From contig JAETXT010000010.1 of the NCBI GenBank assembly GCA_019188255.1, positions 372,001 to 436,000 of the forward strand: a stretch of DNA of 64,000 bases, in the 5' to 3' direction. Shown piece after piece: positions 53,661-64,000 of the stretch. The translations under genes were made by a program, and so were the position numbers. The notes under the pieces are model-generated. The model did not search any database. It worked only from the letters and a program-made list of their open reading frames with translations, and was not told the DNA's origin. This DNA is from Verticillium longisporum. Taxonomy: Eukaryota > Ascomycota > Sordariomycetes > Glomerellales > Plectosphaerellaceae. How positions within the stretch are numbered: position 1 is the stretch's first letter; every line of letters begins with the position of its first letter.

Positions 53661-55880
53661 TTACGACTCAACACACGCACCAACGCCCCTGAGATCCGTA
53701 TTCACGACCAAGTCATCCTTGCCCAGCATGTGCACAACAATGGTGAGCCCCTCGACAGCCATGCCTCCATCGCCATTACGCGGAGCATCCGTTTCAACTC
53801 CGGCGTCAGCCACCCTTGTTGCGGCCTCACCCACGGCCCGGTCATTGACAGCCTCACGCGACGACATTTCAGCCTTGAGATGGCGCACCTCGGCCGTCAG
53901 CGCCAGGTACCTCTCCCTCTAGGAACAGCTGTGGTTCGGCGGCATGATGGGTATCGGGCTGTACACCTCCATCTCCTCCTGGCGTGCCGAAGGCGGGGAA
54001 GCCACGGGCAGGATCGATGTGGATGCGAGAACTTGCTCGACCTCGGCGACGGTCAACGTCTTTGTGCCGCTTCCCGCCGTGGGCCTGTAGGGCAGGAAGA
54101 GCTCGTCCGGATCGTTCTGCCTCGTTGGTGTCTCCTTACCATCACTCTCCGAAGCCGTCGCGGCCGTGGCGGCGCCCGTGAAAGAGCATGTCGTGCAGTC
54201 TGGTTTGGCCATCCCAACCGAAGCGGCAGCTCGCTTCGTCTGTAGATCCGCCGCCTCGGGGTATGTCACCTTGCGCAGCTGGTGGTGCCGAAACGATGGT
54301 GCCGACGCGGGCTCGGCCGCCTTGGACGCGAGGGTGTCGGTCTTTGTCAATTGCCGTAGCGGTACGTGATTCCACAGCACCGAGTGCCTCTGCTGCTCTT
54401 CCACGATGGGCGTCTTCTTGACGACCGGCTTGAGTCTCGGCCAGGTTTCCGCGCCGACAGCGGTGTCGGCAGTATGTGGCGGCGTTTTCGGGGGTCCGCG
54501 TGTGTCCTGGACGTGTGGCGATGCCTCGGCTGTCGTTTTCGCATCCGCCGTGAAATTCGTGTCCGTCTTCTTCAGATGCATGCTGGCATCGCCTGCGCGC
54601 TTCTCGGGACTGGAGAGCCAAGCGGGTGGGTCAGAAAGCCGTGCCTTGGGCGTGGCGACCGAGCTCGGTCCTGGTTTCTTGCCTTCTTTGCCATCGGCAG
54701 AGAGTGAGTGCCCGTGAGGTCTCTCCTGCTCTCTGATGCGCGAGAGCGGGTCTTTTCCCATTGTGTGCGTCTTCTTGACCGTGTTGACCCGGGCGAGGGC
54801 GTCTGTACTGATGCTGTGCGGTGCTGGACGCAGCGCCGAGGGAGAAATCGACGACGTCTCGCGGCTCGACGCAGGTGAGTAGGAGAGCCGCCGGGCCGGG
54901 CGAGCTGAGACGCTTCTCCTGGGTTCTATGGCGGCGGAGCCAGCGGCGAGATGCTCCATGATGTGTTGGGCGTGGTACATGTCCTCGGCATGATGGTACA
55001 GCTGGTCAATCTTCTTGTCGAGAGAGTTCATCGACTGGCAATGCGGCTCCTCGGTCTCGGCATCCACAAACGGGTCGCCTTGTGCCGTGCTCTTTGCCAT
55101 CGGGCCCGCATGGGTGCCCGGCCCTTGCGCTGTTGAGGCATGGTGGCTGGTGTGGTATGTCTGCGGACTTTCCGCAGGCTGAGCTAGTCCATGTCCTGGT
55201 CCGACGTCTCGTCTGCGGACAGAGGGTCCCTGCTGATTTGGAACACAGTCGGACAGCCTCGTGGGTTTCCGTGCCCGCGCTGCAGTGCCAGTCATCTCTG
55301 GCTGAGCGATGTTGCCCTTTGTTCTCTGATCTGCAATAACAAAGGGGTTATTCTTGACAGCGATGTGAGCACTGTCTGACGACGTCTTCGGATTTGTCTC
55401 GGTGCGGGGTCTGCTGGACGGCGTCGTGGGCGTTGTGTTCGACGTCACCTGCCGCCTCGTCTGTGATGTCTCGGGATGGCCCTCGTACGAAGGAACAATG
55501 ACGGTCGCATCGTCAGCATTACCGTTCGCTGGCGAGGTCGTACACTTGAAACAAGTAGAATGTCCGCAGTCAGAACAAAACTTGTTGGTCGTGACTGGCG
55601 CACCGCATGAGTGGCAGACCCGAACACGGTCGGTCTTACTCTTTGTCCCGTCGCCTGCAAAGGCCACGTCGTCGTCTTCCGACAGCCAGCCCTCTGGTAG
55701 GTCGATCCCAAACTCGTCAAACATGTCCCGAGCATCCTGGCGGCGCATCGTCGACGTGCTGATTGCACTGTCTGCGGACACGCGGGATTGACCCGATACA
55801 TGCCTGTACAGCGTAGCTGCCTCTCGCAGGTTCGGAGACGTCAGGGCAGGTCGAAGAGCTTGGTGCCGCTGCTGGCTCAT
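53661..55880 (-). CDS. Zinc-motif / coiled-coil protein, frame broken by TAG at 53919
   Basis: Reading from the ATG at 55880, 653 codons run to a TAG at 53919-53921. The frame then continues 85 codons to TAA at 53661. Visible features: RRQDARDMFDEFGIDLPEGW near residue 45, then CHSCG, CSDCG and CFKC (residues about 88-113), a three-pair Cys/His cluster likely to bind zinc; a long Ser/Thr/Pro-rich middle; the helix DKKIDQLYHHAEDMYHAQHI; and near the end TLTVAEVEQVLASTSILPV and MEVYSPIPIMPPNHSC. Beyond the TAG the sequence is a convincing coiled coil (RYLALTAEVRHLKAEMSS) and VEGLTIVVHMLGKDDLVVN, so the true C-terminus seems to lie there. A TGG-to-TAG change fits; an in-frame 48-nt intron (GTGTAC...CCTAG, 53919-53966) is the alternative. 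The frame is open upstream to 56120 without an ATG, so a 5' exon may be missing. I know no function for it. Confidence 0.62.
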
Positions 55881-56735
55881 GCCGGGCCGCAGACGGCCTG
55901 TCGAAACGGTCGGACGGAGGTGGATGAAGGGCGTATCATGGTCTCGCACGCCGTGTCGGGCGAGATGACCGCCGCGCCCGCGGAACCACAGCTCGGTCAA
56001 TCCATGATCCTCATCATGATTCTTTTGGCCGGATGGCAGGCCGAGGAAGGCGTGGTCATGGGCAAGAGGCGTTGACTCTTCCGCATATCGATTCCGTGAC
56101 GCTGGCTGGGCAAAGGTCACATCAGCTCGTCGACCCTACCCGAGCCATGTGTTCTGTCGTTCTCGTTCGTCTGGCGACGGAGCCCGATCTGCGGGCTCCG
56201 GCGCAGCAAGGTGTCGGATGCGAGAAGACACGAGACCCTTGCGCGGCGTGCTGCTCGGCGGTCGGGGAACCGTCGATGCCGTGGACGCCGTGCCGCAGCT
56301 TTCCATGGCGGCAGGCGTGCTGATGCCGTAAGAACTAGAATGTAAACCTTGTAGCCGGGGCTGTCAGTCCGGAAGCGGTGCTAAGTACTGCTGTGCAACA
56401 CGCAAGAAAGGATGCTGGAGCGAGGAGACATGTAGTAGGACAAAAGGCAGCTAATGATTCTGTCAAGGATGATATTAGGGCACAGGGAAGGATGAACGGT
56501 CGCGTACGCAGCCGCAGTGGAAAGGAGGAGGCAGTGGCCCTCTTGCTGCCACTGGGGGAAGGCACAACCGGCCAAAAAACCACTCGCGGAAGGGGAGATC
56601 AACAGCATAAAACATCGCAAGAAGCGGTCAATTACGCAACGCGATGCCTAAGGTATATGCCAATTCGGCGGTTAGGGAATCGGCAACTGTGATGTACAAC
56701 GCCTCCTGCTAGACGGCTCCTCCTACTACGCTCCT
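55881..56735. other. Spacer between atp16 and the zinc-motif gene
   Basis: Both flanking genes are on the minus strand. The part 55881-56120 stays open in the frame of the downstream gene and reads like protein (DHDTPFIHLRPTVSTGRL), so an upstream exon may lie here; I could not place a start or splice site. The rest is the atp16 3' flank. Confidence 0.4.
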
Positions 56736-57526
56736 CTATTTCAGGTTCGCCTGCAGGCTCTCGAGAACCTATCTGAACGTCAGCATGCGTCAAACCAAAG
56801 AGTCGGCGATGAGAACCCACCTCAAGCTCAATCTTGGCCTCGGCAATGTCCTGCTCGCTTCCGCTGCCGTTGGCGACCTTCTGGGCCTCGGCGATCTGGG
56901 TGCGGACGGCCTCGGCGGAGAAGTCCTCGAGAGGGTAGCCCTCGACGGCGTTGATGCTCAGGAGAGAGCCGGGCTGGACAGTGGCGAATCCGCCGGAGAC
57001 TGCGTTTTCCCACGGGTTAGTGGACCGCGTGCTGGTTCGAGGGGTGGGTTCGTCATGACGTACGGAAGAACTGCTTGCTGCCGCCGCTCTCCTCAATGAC
57101 CTCGATCAGGCCAGGCTTCAGCTGCTCGATGCAGGGAACGTGGTTGGCGAGGACACCCATCTCGCCAGACTCGGCGGGGATGTTGACCTGGACGACATCC
57201 TGGGACTTGTAGATGGGCTGCGTGCGGCAATTAGCTCGGCTCGGTCCATCGGCATCATCGTCGTGTGCCCAATTCATCTCCGTGTTCCATCTCGCCGTAG
57301 CAATCGACATTCTCGGCATGGGATCGCATTCGTACCTGGTGGGGGAGCGACAGGCTCAGCTTGATCTGGGAGACGGTTAGCCGGACACGCTCAGGGAGGT
57401 CGTCGAGGTGGCTGCTGGGCTTGCCTTGTCGGGGACGGCATCGGCGTAGGTGCGGCGCTGGAGAGGCACGCGGATAGCGGCAGGGCGTGCTCGGAGAGCG
57501 GCGCGCGCGATGCGGAGGGAGTTCAT
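56736..57526 (-). CDS. atp16: Mitochondrial ATP synthase F1 delta subunit (Atp16; bacterial epsilon homologue)
   Basis: Central-stalk subunit of F1Fo ATP synthase in the mitochondrial matrix, 165 residues. Exons (minus): 57526-57425, 57365-57336, 57217-57064, 56999-56821, 56768-56736. All junctions keep frame. Residues 1-27 or so are an Arg/Ala presequence (MNSLRIARAALRARPAAIR), then TYADAVPDK-IKLSLSLPHQ-PIYKSQDVVQVNIPAESGEM, GVLANHVPCIEQLKPGLIEV, FFLSGGFATVQPGSLLSINA and VEGYPLEDFS, ending VLESLQANLK. The length and the beta-sandwich-plus-helices order fit the family. Odd features: intron 1 (57366-57424, 59 nt) starts GCAAGC and ends with a good CTAAC branch and CAG, so it is a GC-AG intron, and exon 2 is only 30 nt. 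The other introns are GT-AG. Confidence 0.95.
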
Positions 57527-60500
57527 GATGGGCTGAGAGGGCAATTGGGGTCTGATGCTGGCGGGAGCTTCAGGTGAGGTCGGGACAGGAATCTTCGCCT
57601 GACTCCATTCGCGACCGGCTAGCCGGGAGATTTTCGGTCCAGTCACGTGAGTCGGGTGTGAGCCCGATTGAGCGGTACTGCGGAGAGCAGGGTATCATGG
57701 TAGCGATGCATGCTATGCATAAAGGAGTAATATCAAGATGAATAATATAGTGCACTTAAACGAAAAGAAACGGCTAACCGAGCAGGAACCAAATGTTGCT
57801 CTCGCCACCGAGGATTGAAACCGTGAATAGAGTCATTTGCCATCCATTACGTCGTCCGTTCGATACCAGGACGACGCAAGTACAAGTACATGACAGACAA
57901 GAATAGATGCTTTCCGTTTGGTTACGTTTTACCTCGTTCTTACCAGCGTTTCTCACCGCGACCAGTATGCACACGGGCATGGCGCGTGGCAGTGTCAGAG
58001 ACATGCCTGCCGGCTGAGGCTGTTGATAGACACCACATGGACCGCCTTGCGCGGACCGTTGGGCGCGTCGTCAGGCAAACGACCAACAGTCGAGAGAGAG
58101 TGTCAAAATTGGATCGGTGGTCGCAACGTCTCAATGACAGTTCAGGCTAACGCAGGTTTGGGCTGACGACACCTTGCGTGTTGCGTGTTGTGCCAACGTG
58201 GACGGCGATCCCCTCACGACATGTCTCAACCATCACGTAACCACGCAGCATCGCCCTTCACAGCACTGCCATCCTGGCAGTACAGAGGCGACAGAGACCC
58301 CTATAACAAGCCAATCTGGGCAGGTACACGAAGTGCCAGATAGCACGGCCCGCAGGTAGATCTCGGTCGGTCAGCAGCGGTGACTCGGTGGCTGCTGCAG
58401 CTTGCACTTGCGGTGGAAGCTCGCAGTCCCATGACACCAGAAAATCAAAAAGCCCATCATGCTCAGTACACCAGCATCGCCATGCGGGACCCCAAAACAC
58501 GGCACGACGGTAAGCACGGCCGTAAGGTGAGGACTCGCGGCCGGCAACGCCATGCGTGCGGCGACGGCAGCGTTGAGGCCCAAAACCTCACGAGTCACTC
58601 ACAAGATGCAGCCTGCCACCAACCCCCCCGCAGCCTGCTCAACGTTTCACAATTCGCCATCTTGTTTCCCGCTGTCGATCGGAGCGGCATGACCGACAAT
58701 CTTTTCTATCTTGCTTTCTCCGACAGGATATGCCGCGGGCGATCCTCCCAGCAAATCGCACATCTTTGTACAACAGGGGAGATCTTACGGTCAAACACGA
58801 TAATGGAGGGCCCAAGAGGGGGAGGCTCGTGATATTCGCCAACGACGCACAGGGCCCTACTAGTCGGACGAATAAGCGGCGCAGAAGCATGGCCACGCGA
58901 CGCATTTCTCAGTATGAGACGTATTCTCCTAAAATGCGACGAAAAGGGGGGACGCCGCTCGTCTGTGCTGGCTCTCTGACCTAGCGAAGTCGCGCAAAGC
59001 ATTTCTGGAATGGCATCCCGTGCCGTGGACATGCATGCATGTTGTTGTTCTGGCACAGGCAACTGGCCAGTACAGGGCAGTATGCGGCAGGAGATGGTCA
59101 TTCCAAAGCCTGCCAATCATACCCCGATACATGGCCTTCTCCTGTGACCAGTGAGATGGTTACCCCTGGGCCTGAGTGAGCGCCAACGTACCACTGTCGA
59201 CAGGGTCACCGCCAAAACATCGAGGCGCGTACAGACGGCCCAGCTGTTTGTCCTCGTGAAGTACCAAGCAGGAGATTCACGGCTGGGAGGCCCCTGGTTG
59301 GCGACATTTAATGCACTCAATGCGATGCGTGAGCTTTGCTACCCGCTCTCGACAACAGGGCAGGAACAGGGAAATAGCATGCCGATGAAACCGAAATGCA
59401 GCATAATGTACAAACAACAACCACCAACGCCAACAACAACCACTCAACTTGTAGCGCCGCATCAACCGTGTCGTCACCTCGCCCTGCTTCGAAAGCCAAT
59501 TTATTCCCCGCGCCGCCAGTACCGCGCCAGACGTTGCAGGTGAATGGAGACTGAGGGGTGAGCAGACCAGAGCACATCGTGGCACGACAACTTTCGCGAA
59601 TGCGGGGTTGAAGCTGCTGTGACAGGGTCGCTAATCGCGAAGAAAGGGCGGGGTTCCAGGGTTGTGGGTGGACTCGCGTGGGGTGACGGCCTCTGCCACG
59701 GGAAAAGCACTGGTGCACGGGAAATGCACTGGTGATGCGTTGCTCTGGGGGAACGAAACTCGCTGCTCTCGGTCTGCTGACGGGTTGTCGTCCTGCCCTT
59801 GTTGCCGTCGTGGCCGCATTCAGGCGCACGCGGCTTATTGTTTCACGAATGCAATGGACCTTCTCAAAGTCACCGTTTCGGAGGAGAGCAGTTGGCCTGC
59901 CGAGATGATCGCCAGTTTGGCACCGACGCGGCGCTCCCGTCTCCTGATGACACGAGCCTTTTCTCTGGGCCGTCGTCAGTCAGGTTTGGTTGCACACAGT
60001 ATTGTGACAGTGAAACCTGACCTGACTTGACCCCCATCCTTCTCTACCGTCAGGCGACACCTCCGATTGTCCCATCACATTCCCCCGCTCGCCCGCTCGT
60101 CACGGCGCCGCTGCGCGCAGGCAAAAGTGTGGGTGAAGCTCCTTCAGCTCCGGGTCCCGTGCCAAGAACGTGCAGGAAGGGTGGTGTCGTGGAGGGTGGC
60201 TGATGTCGTCACTCTCGGTGCATTTCGGCGGCGAGGACAAGCGTGGTGGGCTCCTGGCGCCGGTGCTGGTTTGCAGAGCTACGATGGATGGGACGGAAAC
60301 ATGATGACGGGGGACACGAGAAAGAGACTCTCCCTCGTGTCCACGGCAGCTGCGGGAGCCGATGGGACACAAGCTTGTGAGGGAGCGTCGAAAGAGGACC
60401 CCGGGTACGGGCTGCTGGGACGATGTCGAAAGCGTCTGGCATGTCACAGGTTCTTCTAGTGAACTCAAATGCTGAGAAGTGCCGACATTCGGATGGTCTC

Positions 60501-60610
60501 TCGGCTGCCAAGCTCTCTGTCTAGGGGACAGAAATGATGATGAGACGAACAAAAGGCTTGGTAGCCAGACCCGAGCGAAAGGGATACATGCGCGCCGTCA
60601 GCACAGATGC

Positions 60611-60631
60611 GCCAGCCAGCCAGCCAGCCAG
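60611..60631. repeat. CCAG tetranucleotide repeat
   Basis: Five GCCA/CCAG units in a row; intergenic. Confidence 0.85.
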
Positions 60632-61810
60632 ATCATTGGCTTCAGCTGTGCAAGAGCTGTGAGAGCTCTCCTGCATGGTGTTCCTTCACCCGCATGTGTG
60701 GAGAAGCGCCAAGAAGGGTGCTCTCTGTACGAGGAAGAAGCAAGGTGCTCGGGATGAACAGAGGTGAGACCTTCATGTCGGCTGCATGCCGCCTCCAAGA
60801 TGCAGACCCAGCGAGGCGAGGCTCAGAAATTGCAGAAATTGGGGGAAGAGGGAGGGCCACGAGGGGTCCGTGAGGGTGATCTGTCACGTCTCATTTGCGG
60901 GACCGACAATTATTGCTCGCTCAATTGAGCTGCGTCCAGCGGTGAGCTAGAGTCACCACAAGGTATCGACATGTAGTAGTGGTCGTTGTCTTCTTTCCGA
61001 TGCGAGATCCAGTGTGGCCCCCCCCTTTTCACCGCCCCTCGACCCCATCAATAGGCACGGGATGCCATTTGGAGCGCAGTGAGGGTGAGCAGAGCCGATG
61101 GGGGGTTTCATGCGGCGAAAGTATTCGAGCAGGCGTCGACAAAGAAGCATGAATCGGGCATGGAGGCGTGAAACACCGTAAACCGAAGCGGCTGACTCTG
61201 CATGCTGGTCCATTCATCTGGCTAATAATGATCCTGGAAGCAGCTCACCCTGCCCGCCAGCCACCAACGACAGGGTCAAAGCACTCAATTCAATTGAACC
61301 TGCAATGTACTGCAAGCACGGGGGCGTGTCGCCCAGTGGAAATGCCCCGAAAGGTCAGAGGCGTGGATGTCGCCCTGGTGGGTTCTGCTCCACGCTCCTG
61401 GTGGGTATGGTGGGGGTTACTTCAGGAAACGGCGAAAGCGGCACGGCAGACGGCAGAGCCACCGTTCATTCCAGTGTGTTGAATGTCTCCGGCTCCGGGG
61501 CCCGACTGATGAGGTGTTGTTCCTTGGCTGGAAGGTGGAGGTCTCGACAATGTCGACGTGTTGGGCCACGGTGAGGAGGAAACAGGCAAGCTCCGAGAAC
61601 CAGTTAGCAAAGCATTGGCAAAGGGTTACCAAATCGTAAAGGCATCGAATCCATGGTGCCGACGACGTGTCCAACGAGCGACCACCACTTTACACGAAAA
61701 GATTTACAATGTGCCAATGGCGGCAACAGAAGACAGTAACAAAACACGCAGGATACGCACCGTATTTGCGGCCTGCGCCTCGGCCTGTGCTGGGGCCCGC
61801 TGCCCACCAG

Positions 61811-61822
61811 CCCCCCCCCCCC
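61811..61822. repeat. C12 homopolymer
   Basis: Twelve consecutive C; intergenic. Confidence 0.9.
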
Positions 61823-64000
61823 GGATACTATCGTCATCCCGCAAAATCCCGCACAACCAACTTGGCGTGCCCTGTCTTTTTGCTGGCACTAGGGCCAAGG
61901 GGAATTCCGTCTTTGCCGCTGTCGCACTGTGGACACCTCATTTTGCCAGGCTTCGCTAACCAGCTGCTGTCCGAGTGGTTGGGGTGCCTTTTCCTGGCTC
62001 CTCCTGTGCATGCTGTGGCCAGTGCCGCTGCCATTGAGAGCAGGCTGTACTGGTTGGTGAACTGTCTGGTCTGCCCCCACGGGTTGAGACATTTTCTGAC
62101 ATTCAATCTCGAGGTGCGCAGGCAGGACAGGTGTCACGCTTGTGTCCCCATGCCCGCGTCTTGCCGTGGTAAGCGCAGCACAATGGCAGCACTCGGCCCC
62201 TCTTCGCAAAGCTCGGGCGGCAGCAGTACTGTACAGAAGTCGGGACGAAGGTTGATCGTCATCTCGTCGATTCGAGCTTGGTGTAAGTGCCATCCGTCTC
62301 TTGACTCGATCTGCAGTGTTCTCTTCGGCGCAGCGCCCCTCGGCCACCGCACGAGGATTTGTCGGCACGCTAGACCGAGCAATCCATCGCAGCGCCACGA
62401 AAACCCAAATCATCATGACGACAACTTCTTGGGTCAGGCCCTGGAGGAGACGGCACGCCTGGTGCCCAGCGTAAGGAATTCCGTCTTCGGTGGGGTGGCT
62501 CAGCGGTGATCGCAGCCCTGCGCCCTGCTGACTGACGCTGTCCACCGAGTCGAGGTGAAACAGGGAGGCAGCAAGGCAGGATTTCAGGAATGACTCGGCC
62601 AAGCCCTGGGTTGAGTTGAGGCCGCCGCGCCAAAGGAGCACCGTAGGGAGAGGGACCCAGGTGCCAGGCAAGCCAGGGTGGCATCGAATGCGCGGGTGTG
62701 GACTCTTGCCAAGCCCCGGACTCGATCTCAGGGCTTGAAATGCCCCTGTCGCTCTCGGGCGGGTGACCCTGACCCTGGCTCGTCGACGGGGCCTTCGCAG
62801 GTCGGAGGGATGACACGGTCATCAAGGGCTTGGGGGTCGTTACCGTTGAGCTTGAGGGATGTGGTGGGTAAACTGGATTGGGATCATCTTGAATTCGATA
62901 TTTGCCTCTGTTCGCCTGTGGACAATCAACTGTCAGCCATGTGTCACAGAGGTCACTGATCCGGTGTTCTGGCCGGTTGACCGGCTAGGATCGCTCCAAC
63001 AATCTCGTCAGGTTTGCAACAAATAGTGTCAAATTTGCAATAGAATGTGTCCAAAGGTGGAGGCCCTGGCTGCAGAAAGGGACCAGCCTCGGTGTGGACA
63101 TCGGGCTTTGGGGGTCGGCTTTTCGAGTTTTTTTTTCCCCCCCTTGGTTATTAGCTCTTGGACTTGGGGGGGGGATCCGAGTCCCATTTCATTCCAATTG
63201 TTACTGTATGTCTGGCGGCGAATCGTGGCAACCAGTGAGAAATCTTGCAGTGGAGGCTGCCTAGGCCAGCCCTTGACGCTCCGTGTGAACACACCGACAG
63301 AATGGACAAAACGGACATCTGACAACGGAAAACAGGCACGACGCTAAGGGCCTCTGAACGGTGTCGGTGTACCGATACGTATCCATGTCGCGAGGTACTC
63401 AAGTACATAGTCCCAAGTCATGTAGCTCCCAGCCCTTTCCCCACGCCATCCTGTACCTGCCTCATGGAAGCCGCAACCTCCGATTGCATTCGCCCCCCAG
63501 TTCTGAGTGCTGAGTGAGGTACATGTACCAGGTACTGCGCCTTTGCTCTTTGGGGTGGGGCCTTGTCCATCCGTCGCCTGCAGCGTTTATTGTTACAGTA
63601 CCATTTTGTTGCTCCTGCTGCTCCTGCCCAATTGCCTTTTCCGCCCACTGTCATCCACCACCCGCACGCGCTTTCTCCCAGTGGCCGTCAGCCCCAGCCC
63701 GGGTCCGAATATATCGCAAGGCCCCTCGCCCTCAACCCACCCCCATCTTCCCACACCCGCATCCTCTTCCTTCTGAGACTTATTTTGTACACCTCGACAT
63801 TCCAGGTCTCAACCATCCTCCTGTGCAGATCACATCACATCGCCCCCCTGCGCCTCGACCCTAACGACGTCCCTGGCACCATCATTACCGCTCTGTGACG
63901 GCCAAGTCAGCGTCTGCACCCTTGCTTGTCTTGCCTCGCACCCACCTAACGCATACATCGATCCTCGCCAAGCATCTTTACCTGGAGGGACCCTGAACAA

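Larger units (their letters stand above)
57527..64000. other. Long gene-poor right end
   Basis: About 6.5 kb without a supported gene. Frames of 80-280 codons occur on both strands but overlap one another and show no domains, introns or protein-like composition. Noted inside: CCAG repeats at 60611, a C12 run at 61811, T8/C8 and G9 runs near 63130-63175. From about 63590 the plus strand becomes C/T-rich with several CACCC and TCACATC strings, as in the leader of a gene that would start beyond the right edge. Confidence 0.5.

Overview
The window reads as nuclear DNA of a filamentous ascomycete, most likely a sordariomycete and probably Hypocreales. The evidence is short GT-AG introns with CTAAC-type branch sites, C/G-ending codons, nuclear tRNA genes with short anticodon-loop introns, and proteins that match filamentous-fungal families (Mkk1-type MAPKK, LAMMER kinase, long-form tRNase Z, CAF17/IBA57, Fsf1 sideroflexin). 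The order is an inference from protein style, not from a database search. Gene density is low: about 14 protein-coding loci and 4 tRNA genes in 64 kb, separated by gaps of up to 6 kb that carry simple repeats and minisatellites and no recognisable transposon ORFs.

Layout. 0.7-6.5 kb: a cell-wall-integrity MAP kinase kinase (minus) and the rRNA helicase Dbp8 (plus), divergent across 2.4 kb; then an intron-containing tRNA-Arg(ACG). 12.0-12.8 kb: an acidic conserved protein. 16.9-19.0 kb: CAF17/IBA57 and a Cwf23-like DnaJ protein, convergent. 21.9 kb: a possible small gene. 22.5-25.5 kb: tRNase Z. 26.4-28.1 kb: tRNA-Pro(AGG) and tRNA-Arg(TCG). 28.7-30.0 kb: sideroflexin Fsf1, four exons. 34.9-37.4 kb: a six-exon LAMMER kinase. 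38.5-40.3 kb: an unrecognised 622-residue protein. 41.7-42.6 kb: a flavin-reductase-like FMN protein. 45.5-50.2 kb: an accessory-looking locus with an interrupted acidic gene, a minisatellite array and a GIY-YIG-like, zinc-motif protein. 53.1 kb: a second tRNA-Arg(TCG). 53.7-55.9 kb: a zinc-motif and coiled-coil protein split by an in-frame TAG. 56.7-57.5 kb: ATP synthase delta subunit (Atp16) with a GC-AG intron and a 30-nt exon. 57.5-64.0 kb: no gene found.

Most named genes are single-copy housekeeping functions: RNA processing (Dbp8, tRNase Z, Cwf23), mitochondria (CAF17, Fsf1, Atp16) and signalling (MAPKK, LAMMER kinase). They form no pathway cluster. The part that looks different is about 43-51 kb, where two unrecognised minus-strand genes are embedded in repeats that share a 16-nt motif (GGTGCCTTGCGGCCCA and variants) in about ten copies, one of them inside a coding frame. 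Four genes (MAPKK, CAF17, the 45.5-kb gene and the 53.7-kb gene) show a single-base frame change or an in-frame TAG, so either indel or base errors in the assembly or real decay must be separated by reads or RNA.
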